Assembly: GCA_946803715.1 (NCBI GenBank)
Contig: CAMPET010000123.1
Location: forward strand, 9,780 to 45,490
Reading direction: 5' to 3'
From: Beroe ovata
Taxonomy: Eukaryota > Ctenophora > Nuda > Beroida > Beroidae
DNA: 35,711 nucleotides
Every line of letters begins with the position of its first letter. The stretch's first letter is position 1. Below the pieces are notes generated by a model. It saw only the letters and a list, made by a program, of their open reading frames with translations, made no database searches and was not told the DNA's origin. The position numbers and the translations under genes were made by a program. Below are positions 12,801-21,527 of this stretch, piece by piece.

Positions 12801-15800
12801 CTATAGTTCAACCCCCCAGATATGAGAGAGATTCGCTCTGTTCCCGACAGTCAAACACCAGCACTCCAGCTATGGGCAGTCTGCACAGTTCGCCTCTCTA
12901 CAACGTTGTCAGACAAACGGTACACCTGATTCCTACAACTGAAACTGTCGTTTTTCTCGCTGTCTCCCTCTTTAACTGTTACGTCACTCATAGACGGAGT
13001 TATGTCAGCTATCCAGAGCTCTTCTAAACCGTGTTCAATAATAACTGTAATAGGTGAACCAAGGATACGAAGACATGCTCAACGCGTTCAAAGTGTACGA
13101 CAAGACGAAAAAGGGTTCTGTATCGAGAGAGGATTTCAAACGTGTACTCAAACATTTCACTGTCGACCTGACAAAGAACCAGATAGAAGTTTTGTTGACC
13201 AGGTAAGATGTTAGAACGTAGGTAGTGATACTGATAGGATTGGAGGGAAAACATTCCCTTCTGCTGAGTGCTTGATGAACCTTCACGAGTATTGAGTAGA
13301 TTATGAGGAAGTTATTTGTACGAATTTTGGGAAGAAACGAGAAAGCAGGAATTCATGTTCAGAATCAAATGTCCTCATTGTATAATAGTGCAACAAATAA
13401 TAAATAGCCCCGTGACCCATTCACTATTACCAGTGTATAGACATAGATTCAACACGAGGAAACAATCTATCTGTTTTGAAATCCTAGTTCAGCTAAGTAC
13501 AGTCACTACTACAGTGTCTATGTCACAACTACAGCATGAGGACTGGTTGGGTCTCCAGTTTGGACGGTACCCATGGATACCAGACACCATGACGCCGCCC
13601 CGCCGTCGTGTTAGAACCTCGTCGCTCTATCGTGGTCATCTGCGCCGCGTAGCCCTCCATCTTATCGAGTAACTGCCACACTATGTCCGGGTTTGCAGGT
13701 GCCACATTCATCACTTCACGGGGGTCTGACTCCAGGTCGAAGAGTTTGATGCCATGCGAGTGTGAGTCTTTACCCGATGATGATGACTTAGTGGGAGGGG
13801 TTCTGATAGAGTTCCTGAACGTCCACTCCTGTTTCAAGTACTTTCCCGCAAGCAGTTTCCATTTGCCACTCCGTAGCACAAACAAGTCAACACGTTCGTT
13901 GAACAGGCGCTGAGATTTGTGGTGTTGATAGTGCGTATCACTGATTTTATTTGCACTCGAATACAGAGACTGCTCGAATCTGGGCCTTCTTCGGGTGTCT
14001 ATTAGGTTTCGGACCCTTTTCCCATACCGGGTCTTGCCCCCTGATGCCATTTTGACCCGTTTTGGCTTGAACTGGGGCATTCCATCGGATAATTGAATGC
14101 GATGCTTGGCGTCATTTCGTCGGTTTGACCACATTTTATCAGAGAGTTTCATGTTGATGAGTACCTCCGTCCTTCCCGAGCTCTTGTTCTGTGACACACT
14201 TTCCCAGATATTGACACCGTCCAACACCAGCTGAGGTTTCTCTGCCTGTGAGAGATTGAACTGGTGGTCTACTTGGCATGTAGATGGTATGTAGTGCATA
14301 CAACTTCATGGAATGAAGATGACCAATGAACAATAAATAGGACTGACCTGATCAGGAGCATCTCCTGCCAGAGCCTGGAACGTGGGATACCAGTCAGACA
14401 CATGGTGTAGGTTGGTGTTAACATACCCGTTGACACTGAGCAGTGGACTGTTAACAACTGCCACCGACCTCACGCCGCCCTCGTGGAGGCCCTGTTTGCC
14501 ACCCCGGAGAGGGTAGTTGCTTCCCGGACCCCCGAAAAAGGCCCCGTTGTCGGACAGGAATACAATGATGGTGTTTTGCAGGAGATCACGTTGTCGGAGA
14601 GCATTCACCACCTCACCTACCCCCCTGTCCATTACACTGACCATTGTGGAGTAGAGTTTGCGTTTGTTGTGACTTGATGATGTCTCCAGATGTGACGAGT
14701 ACACCGCGACGTCTGATTTCTTTGCTTGGTAAGGGCTGTGAGGGGCTGTGTACGATAGGTAGAGGAAGAGGGGGTCGGTGGGGTCGTGAGATGATATGAC
14801 CGATACGGCTCGTTTTGTAAACACGTCTGTATTGTACGAGCCCTTCAGATCGGCTCTAGTCTCGTCAACAGCAGTGCCGTTAGGAGTCCGGTAGTCGGAT
14901 CTGAAGTCCACAGTTTTCATTCGGTCATGGTTAAAGTAGTCCTGGGATCCCAGGTAAAGCCCAAAGAAAGAGTCGAATCCTCTGTTGATTGGGGTGTGGT
15001 CCCACGTGTACATGCCGCAGTGCCACTTTCCCACGCCGTGTGTTTTGTAGCCGTTGCGGCGTAACATCTCTGCCATCGTAGTTTCGTTCAGTCTCAGTCC
15101 CCATTCCTCCTCAGGCTTGATGTTACCGTTCCAGAACCCCGTTCTAAGGAGTGACGATATGTTATCATTTCTAAATCAAACACAAGGAAATATTTTCAAG
15201 ATAAGCGACTTCATATATAGCTCACCTGATTGCGTGTCGTCCTGACATCAGACTAGCTCGTGTTGGGGAGCACTGTGGCATCACATAGTGGTTTTCCAGC
15301 ACCACACCATCCCTCGCCAGACTGTCTATATTGGGAGTTAGGATGTCCGAGCCTCGGAAACCGACATCCTGATAACCCAAATCATCCGCCATAATGAGGA
15401 CAATATTTGGACGGTTTGGGAGTTCATCGTTCGCTAGTGCAACAGCGGCAACCAAAGTAGCGGACAACACCACAAGAAAACTACTGATCATATGCATCAC
15501 GATACTGGAGCGGACAAGTGTGGAAGAGGGGGAGAGGGCAGAGTTTTAAAGCAGCAATGAGTCATCCCCGTATTTCCTTGCCCGGTGATTCACAATCACG
15601 GGGTATTACTATCTGGTCGGTGATTGGCTCACGCACGGCACGTCACCGTGTAATACAGGATGGGAGAGGAGTGGGCGCGCATATATATCCTGGTGACCTA
15701 CCATTGGTTACCGAGCACACACATTACTCAATCATCTCATGGCTATATATAATTGGGGTGATTATCAAGTGTGCCCCGCGGACTGCACATATTATAGAAG

Positions 15801-18604
15801 TGACATATTATCACCCCTCACCACAGATTCTGCTACCGGTTGAGCCGGTTAAATTATACAGGTAAAACCGGTTTTACCAGATTATTATCAGGTACTCGGA
15901 GGATTAGGTCTGGTATAGTAATCCTCCTCGCGTGAAATAAATAGGATAACTTGGATAAAGTGGTAATTATATGATATTCACGTGTGCCATTGCAAACTGA
16001 TGAATTTCATCATCTGAAAGATATTGTACGGCATGGCATCTTACTGAAGTTCAAATAACAAAACCAAGATTCAACACCAGGGTGGTGGCGGTGGTGATTC
16101 ACCACCAACCTGGTCCCTCATCCACCGTACCTCATGCTATCTCTCGTAGATCTGACCTGGTATCCGAGTGGCTGGACGATCGGATCCCGTACAAATCGTT
16201 TCTCAAGAAGTACATGGAAAGGGGCAGGAGTGGCTATGTGGGCAGGGTCACCAACTCAGACCGTCCTCAGACTGGTATGTGTGGAGGGGACGTGGTTTTT
16301 CATAAGTGAAACTCACTTATTAGGTTTAAGCCTCACTGCTGCATGGATCTTGTGACTATTGATTTTGAATAAGTCTAGGATAAGATAGTCTAGATTAAAC
16401 TAGCTGTTCAAACTAGCTGTCATTTAACCATCCCCTGGTTTCATAACTCATTACAACCTCTCTCTACTCAGGTGATACGGAGTTTGCTGATATTGCAGAG
16501 GCGCGGCTCTTCGCACAACTACACTCCGACTTCGTGAACGTGCTCGAAAAATTCAGGTTTGTTTTGATCTGTGGCAACACTGTAGCATAACATCTGACGA
16601 CATAACCCCACCCTCTAATGACCACTCCGGGCAGTACCCTCTTGTTATAAATTTGACCTGAGTAAGCTATCAGTGAGACGGAATTTCAATTTTCAAGTTA
16701 TTTCTTTGCATCGCAACCAAATTCCATCGCCAATAAGATCAAATATAATCCCAAACTTCGCCGCCCCGCAGGTCGCACGATACACATGAGAATGGGTGTA
16801 TTCCGTACTCCGACTTCAAGAATATAATGTCGGAGTTCGGCCTGAAAATGCCAAGTGCCGAGCATGATGATGACGTGGTGAACTACGTGGACTATTTGAA
16901 CTCTGTTACCGCAGTGTGAGTCATCATGCGGTGTCATTTCATTACTAATTAGTCATTGCTAATTAGTCCTAATTACTTAATTAGTCATTACGACCCCCTA
17001 TTTCCTGTTACAGGCCGTCTGACGTGCCCCGTACCCCGTCAGTGCGTGATTCTAGTCGTCCACAGACAGCCCCAGCAGCCATGGTGAGAATGTTGACAGT
17101 TTTGTGCTATCACACTGTTACCATAGCAACGCCCCACAAATTGATACTTTGTTATCAGTTACCAAGCAACCATGTGACTCCACGTATACATAGAAAGTGT
17201 CACATGTGAAGAGCGAAACAAACTGAAAATAATTAATGATCACACTCTCTCATAAAACGTGGGTAGCTGTCAATGCTCAACCTGCACAAGGATTCCTCCC
17301 CTGGGATGATGTGTGCCCTCTGTTATCCAATCGTATCACGTAGATTGCATGTCACGTGACTAACGCGTGACCCATCACGCGACACATCACGTGGTGAACA
17401 CAACAGTAAGCTGCACCTCGCGCTGAGATGCGCATATATAGTCTGATATGATATGATTTGTTACCATCAACTTTATTCGTAAAATTTATCGGGTTTTGAA
17501 CTTCCTCATATCGCGACTGCCTGGTCTTTGAGAAACGGCTTCATGGCTTTTCTCCATCTCTCAAAGGTTAAATTGACATTATCAATTATGTCATAATTAG
17601 CCGTACAATGTTTAAATTTAGCTACAGGGTGTGTCAAAAAAAAGTGGACAAAAGTAGACGTCCATATCTCAGCTTCTGTTTGGAGTTTCCGGATGAAATT
17701 TGGAGGTGTGGTAGGTATCGGTTATAAGTTTTTGCAAAAAAATTTTCAAGTCCCTAGCTCGGAAAATGTGGATTTTCCGTTTCTGAGCCTCAAAAACGTT
17801 AGCTCTCAACGGGGTCATGAAGGCCTAATATTGCCCGTAATATCCTGAAAATTTCATCGAGTTTGCTCAAAAAACGGCAGAGATATACGCATTTATGTAA
17901 CACAANAGCCAAGGGAATGTGATTAGGCTATCAACTTCTGTGACAGAGTGGTCTGTACGGAACCCCGCGGTTTCGATTCCTTGTTTAACATGCCGTACAG
18001 CAAGGATCTCCACCGTGTTCGCCAGGCTAGGCACATAACCACTCTGTCTTGACCAAAGTCGATTTTATTAGTCTCGTTTACAGGAAATGTTTCCTTGTGT
18101 TTGACAACGAGTGCCCACACAGTACACACATCATACACGGGCAGATCTCGGCTTAGGATGAAGGGGGGTTTATCAATTGAATGAGATCATGACCAAGTAC
18201 TGAATAGGGAAGAAACTCAGAAAAGTATGGGATTGACGGGGACTGCTTATAGATAAGGGCAGTGATCTTGTACATAGTGCGAGGAAATAGCAGATAAGTC
18301 AGCGGATTGGTAGCTCAATCGGTAGAGCAACAGGCGCGGTCGCCGTCAATCCCATACTTTTTTTTCTGAGTTTCTTCCCTATTCAGTACTTGGTCATGAT
18401 CTCATTCAATTGTCGCGTAGTTATTCAACCTTTTATTCTAGTTCTCATCACACACGCTGGGTGTGTCTTACTCTTAGTCTTACACCAGTCATTTTCAGGA
18501 TTGACGAGAATGAGTTTTATCACGTGGTTAGCACCTACGATTCCACCTTCAAAGGGGTGATCCCTTACAAGAAGTTCCTCTGTCTCACAAATAAGGCATG
18601 TTGA
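9896..18604 (+). CDS. EF-hand protein with long Ser/Pro/Arg-rich N-terminus, multi-exon (one or more exons missing)
   Basis: Exons 9896-9959, 10262-10468, 11093-11203, 11763-11836, 11916-12200, 12299-12678, 12820-12919, 13054-13202, 16150-16274, 16472-16556, 16772-16915 and 17014-17083 join in one frame (598 codons) with GT-AG borders and matching phases. A terminal exon is at 18500-18604. The start at 9896 is supported by an in-frame TGA 12 bases upstream. Residues 1-400 look disordered, with RPPS-type repeats near 280-345. EF-hand-like helix-loop-helix segments follow: loop 423-434 ([12 protein letters not shown]) and loop 530-541 ([12 protein letters not shown]). The last exon carries [19 protein letters not shown]. 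Loop positions 3 and 5 are mostly non-acidic, so Ca binding is doubtful. The 17083 to 18500 junction is out of phase and would give a stop, so at least one exon between them is missing. It resembles EFCAB6-type tandem EF-hand proteins, but I assign no symbol. Confidence 0.85.
10469..10920. repeat. Intronic minisatellite made of GTGAGT-containing units
   Basis: Degenerate units of about 50 bp alternate gtgagtgtaggttgagt with tctctactctgtagtgtgag. The array begins exactly at the 5' splice site of EF-hand gene exon 2 (CTGG|gtgagtgtagg), so the real donor is the first bases of the first unit. At least 15 further GTGAGT matches follow in the next 450 bp. Confidence 0.9.
13529..15500 (-). CDS. Arylsulfatase B-like sulfatase, three exons, nested in an intron
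   Basis: Hydrolyses sulfate esters. The closest animal relatives by motif are ARSB/ARSI/ARSJ, which act in lysosome or secretory compartments. Minus-strand exons 15500-15226, 15143-14348 and 14260-13529 give 600 residues; ARSB has about 530 and ARSJ about 600. Residues 1-23 form a signal peptide. The metal-site Asp pair is MADD at 37-40. CSPTRAS at 77-83 holds Cys77, the formylglycine precursor. GKWH is at 130-133, APHSP at 225-229 and DNG at 290-292. The C-terminus has DLESDP and GVWYPW as in ARSB. The third exon's acceptor is either at 14260 or at 14245, both in frame; the first is preferred. Residues about 404-478 form an unusually basic stretch (for example KPKRVK, TRRRPRF). The gene sits wholly inside the 13203-16149 intron of the EF-hand gene, antisense to it. 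It appears intact. Confidence 0.92.
15543..15552 (-). promoter_or_regulatory. Possible TATA-like box of the sulfatase gene
   Basis: On the minus strand ctttaaaact lies about 45 bases before the sulfatase ATG at 15500. Spacing and sequence allow a weak TATA role with a very short leader. There is no other support. Confidence 0.2.
17353..17393. promoter_or_regulatory. Pair of palindromic E-boxes in EF-hand gene intron
   Basis: Two CACGTG hexamers at 17353-17358 and 17388-17393 flank an ACGCGT, with several near-matches between (cacgcgac, acgcgtgac). This is denser than expected by chance and could bind bHLH-zip factors. Function is inference only. Confidence 0.25.
17630..17905. repeat. Probable dispersed-repeat segment ending at assembly N
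   Basis: The block starts gggtgtgtcaaaaaaaagtg and continues as non-coding sequence of a style common at the ends of DNA-transposon-like repeats. It stops abruptly at the lone N at 17906. I see no open frame or terminal repeat, so a repeat identity is inferred from style and would need a copy-number check. Confidence 0.35.
17906..17906. other. Assembly N inside EF-hand gene
   Basis: A single ambiguous base between unrelated-looking sequences in the 17084-18499 interval of the EF-hand gene. An exon predicted from the reading frame is missing in this same interval, so sequence may have been lost at this join. Confidence 0.6.
17942..18048. repeat. Nested stem-loop element
   Basis: The arms gacagagtggt (17942-17952) and accactctgtc (18038-18048) are exact reverse complements. 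Directly inside them ctgtacgg (17953-17960) pairs with ccgtacag (17993-18000). The inner loop holds ggtttcgattcc, which resembles a tRNA B box. No cloverleaf forms, so I do not call a tRNA. It may be part of the same mobile-element complex as the inverted repeat at 18174-18412. Confidence 0.45.
18174..18412. mobile_element. Short inverted-repeat (MITE-like) element with tRNA-like A box
   Basis: The left arm, 18174-18239, and the right arm, 18343-18412, are reverse complements over about 66 bases. The only difference I see is the length of an A/T run (4 versus 8). Both ends carry caattg. The 103-bp centre contains tagctcaatcggtagagc at about 18311-18328, matching the D-arm/A-box of many tRNAs. 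No transposase frame is present. It is best read as a non-autonomous foldback element that may have captured a tRNA 5' half. The near-identity of the arms suggests recent origin or gene-conversion upkeep. Confidence 0.7.
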
Positions 18605-19226
18605 AAAGGACATTTAGAGTGATAAAATTCAGGAAACACGATACATAACGACACTTTGGACTAGCCTTAAATATCTCGAAAGAATCTTACCTCCCAGGCA
18701 CATTACACAATACACTAAGACTGAGAGGGAAAAGTTACTGATTGTATTTCTGTTTCCAATTGTATCATGGAACAGTCTCAGTCATATCACTATCAGCACA
18801 CAAATTACGATAGCTAATGATTCAAATTAAATATGTAGGTAAGACGTGCGAAGTAGCATATTGGTAGATGGGGTATGGGGTATGTTCGATGTTTGATTTT
18901 ATCGGGTGTTATTTTCTGTCGACTGTTTTAGTTTAGTTAATAATCATTTGTCCTAAAATATGTTCGTTATGGAAATGGACAACCTTAAATGTTGAAAGTT
19001 GATTCCTTCACTTCACAGACACTTTCATTATAATTTAGATTAATTCATTTGACTTGAAGTTAAAATGTATGATGTAAAGTTTCGATACAATAGGATTAGG
19101 AAGAAATTGATCGGTCGATAAAGATGTCGAGTATTAATAACAAGTAGTTCATAGTTACTGATATTTATAGTTATACTTCATTCATGATCCATATTCCTAT
19201 TTGTAATTGTATAATACCAGGATTAT
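18605..19226. other. Non-coding stretch after EF-hand gene
   Basis: AT-rich sequence with no convincing exon, hairpin or RNA gene. It should include the 3' UTR of the EF-hand gene. No canonical AATAAA is seen near the stop; an ATTAAA occurs near 18825. Confidence 0.4.
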
Positions 19227-19355
19227 GTACTACGTCTACTACTACTACGTTTAGTTTACTACTGCGTTTAGTAGTAGTACTACTTCTTGTTCTACTACTA
19301 GTACTACTGACAACTACTACTAGTACTACTAAATACTACAGCTACTACTACTATA
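19227..19355. repeat. Imperfect (CTA)n / (TAG)n trinucleotide repeat
   Basis: About 130 bp of interrupted ctactac triplets, including inverted segments (tttactactgcgtttagtagtagta region) that allow local hairpins. It is followed directly by a GC-rich patch at 19370-19500. Confidence 0.8.
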
Positions 19356-19670
19356 CTGTACCGATGGCATGGCCGAAACAGGCCCGCCGGGCCTGGCCCG
19401 GTCGCGCCGCGCACAGTTATTGCTGGCCATTGGCCAATTTGTCTGTCCGACGTCCGTCACGTCCACTGATCATTCTGTGCACACGTTGCGCGCGCGCCTC
19501 TGATTAATATTTACTCTATGATCTGAATTCTGAAATGCACCACGGAGCCGCGCGGCGCGGAGTATTCATCATTCATGGGTCGTGCAGCGCAAAAGCTAAT
19601 GATTCTCGCTTGTGGCCGTGAGCGCAGCTTCATTGATAAAGACGTTGTGGGGTTCTTCCCTACCGCGCCG

Positions 19671-19881
19671 TTGGCGCCGCGCAATTGTCATTCCGCACGC
19701 GATCTTTGCCAGGGATATAAAATCCCGCCTGCGAGGGTAGGGAGAAATCCTACAATCAGCTACATCAATATATCGATAAAGACGCGCGACGCTTAACTTC
19801 ATGAAACTTAAGCACGAGAAACAGTGGACTGATAGCAATATAGCATTCGACATGGCAACGCAATTGAACAATGAATGGTAA
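19671..19881 (+). promoter_or_regulatory. TATA promoter-like region with short ORF
   Basis: TATAAAA at 19716-19722 sits about 40 bases after ttggcgcc (19671-19678), an E2F-like site, in a GC-rich stretch. Downstream, an ATG at 19801 opens 26 codons (to TAA at 19879-19881), or runs into a possible donor, ATG|gtaacc, after 19877. It could be the promoter and 5' exon of the GOLT1 gene at 20432, whose ATG exon starts with a 3' splice site at 20419. In that case the short frame would be an upstream ORF. It could also serve an unannotated small gene. Confidence 0.35.
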
Positions 19882-20419
19882 CCAAAATAGGAAATGCTTC
19901 AGATGATTGAACATTGTGTCATTGTAGACAGAGATACAAAGTCTATTGAATCAAACCCACACACCTTTTTACCACAAATCTACTGACAGTTTCAAGAAAT
20001 TATAGTCTCTTCTTCAGGATCTCCACAAAGTTGATTGTAATAAGTAGTGTTGATAAGTTTAAATAAATGAAATAAATGAAATTATAAGTTGCCATATTTC
20101 AGTAATCTGAGTACATTGCTACACTAAAACGGTCCTTACATCACTGCTGGTCTTACTGTTTCTAACAAAAGCAAAACCATTATCTGATATCTGTCTGAGA
20201 GTGCCACAATGTCTGTACTCTGTTTAGCTGTACAGCAGCCTCTTAGTTAAACAGGATTTTTTGAAAATCATCCTTATATCTAGATGGCATCAAAAATTTC
20301 ATCACCTTATTTCTGGATTATCTTTGGTAGTATACCTCTGGTAATTTGCTTCTGATTTCCCAGCAATGTTCTTGGAGGTATCAATATTATAATTTCCTTA
20401 ACTTATTTTCATCCCTCAG

Positions 20420-20851
20420 ATAGGATCAAATATGATCTCTATTAATGATAATCAGAAAATTGGCATAGCCATCAGTGGATTTGGACTCTTATTCCTATTC
20501 CTGGGTATGCTTCTGCTGTTTGACAAGGGTCTATTGGCTATGGGCAATATAATGTTCCTTTGTGGGTTAGCTCTTATCATTGGACTTGAAAGGACATTCA
20601 GATTTTTCTTCCAGAAGCAGAAAGTGAAGGGGACAATTGCCTTCTTTGGTGGCATTCTTGTAGTTTTACTTGGATTCCCTTTTACTGGAATGTGTATAGA
20701 AAGCTATGGCTTTTTCATAATATTCAGTGGGTTCTTCCCAGTAGCTATCAATTTCATCAGAAGGATACCAGTTATAGGGAATCTGCTTAATTTACCAGGG
20801 ATATCTCATATTGCTGCCAAACTGGAAGGACAGTCAAGGTATAATGTTTGA
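20420..20851 (+). CDS. GOLT1: GOLT1-type vesicle transport protein (Got1/Sft2 family), single coding exon
   Basis: Small four-helix membrane protein of the Got1 family, acting in ER-Golgi and Golgi vesicle traffic. The coding part is 20432-20851, 139 residues; human GOLT1B is 138. The start MISINDNQKIG, the central GLERTFRFFFQK and the end RRIPVIGNLLNLPGI are family hallmarks. Hydrophobic segments lie at about 10-28, 34-50, 67-84 and 90-107. A 3' splice site (ttcatccctcag) ends at 20419, twelve bases before the ATG, so there is a 5' UTR intron or a trans-spliced leader. The coding region has no intron, unlike the split genes of most animals, so a retrocopy or intron loss is possible. The frame is intact. 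Confidence 0.93.
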   Translation: MGSNMISINDNQKIGIAISGFGLLFLFLGMLLLFDKGLLAMGNIMFLCGLALIIGLERTFRFFFQKQKVKGTIAFFGGILVVLLGFPFTGMCIESYGFFIIFSGFFPVAINFIRRIPVIGNLLNLPGISHIAAKLEGQSRYNV

Positions 20852-20879
20852 ATATATGCTCAGATTCCTTTTAAAGTTA

Positions 20880-20885
20880 AATAAA
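20880..20885 (+). terminator. Polyadenylation signal of GOLT1-like gene
   Basis: AATAAA lies 29 bases after the GOLT1 stop codon and would give a very short 3' UTR. A second AATAAA at about 21269-21274 could serve a longer transcript. Confidence 0.5.
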
Positions 20886-21434
20886 CCAATTTAATCTTTG
20901 CTTTCTGGATTGACTTTCATTCTCTTACTCTACTTAGGTAGAATGTTATCCCTTAAGGATTAATTTTCTACCTTTTCTGCAGCAATGAAGAGAAACTGTT
21001 CTAGAGATTGGGCTTGGTCAAATTGGTATTAGGTTGTTAGCAATTTGGTAATCATTATTGGCTCCAATTCATAATGATAATGAGTCTTGTCACACTTATG
21101 CCCTAACCTTGTCATACAGAGCACTGAATTTGGAGCAGCTATATTTCAATAGCTTTCATTTCAATCGTTAGCTTTCCCAAGACTCATATTGTAGCAATTT
21201 TGACTGGATGAAAGTTCATATTGACAGGATAACCTTGAATCACTGATGTAAACTCACTTAATGATATAATAAAGAACTATTTATTGAAGGTTTTAAGATT
21301 ATTCAAGTAAGATTTAGAGATGTACTGACATGTCTCTACATCTTTCCATGTTTAGGAAGAGAGGCATGCTATGATGTACTGATATGGGACCTGGATACAT
21401 TGATTGAAAACTATCTCACACTTTATTCCTCCTT

Positions 21435-21520
21435 GTGAGTATCTTGTGTTGTCTCATTAGTTACTTTGCAAATGACACATAAGTCTGTCAGGCAAGCTTT
21501 AGTTACTTGTTACTTTTCAG
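21435..21520 (+). other. Putative 5' UTR intron of the SCaMC-like gene
   Basis: A donor CCTT|gtgagt after 21434 and an acceptor tacttttcag ending at 21520 bound an 86-bp intron. The acceptor is seven bases before the ATG at 21528. Trans-splicing of a leader to the same acceptor is an alternative. Confidence 0.5.
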
Positions 21521-21527
21521 TGGATAG

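Noticed and set aside
17964-17985. Possible tRNA gene from a B-box-like ggtttcgattcc
   Set aside because: Surrounding bases do not form acceptor, D or anticodon stems; the local pairing is a simple nested hairpin instead.
18302-18355. Possible tRNA gene from the A-box-like sequence
   Set aside because: No anticodon stem, no T arm with TTCRA and no acceptor pairing; only the D-arm half is present, inside an inverted-repeat element.
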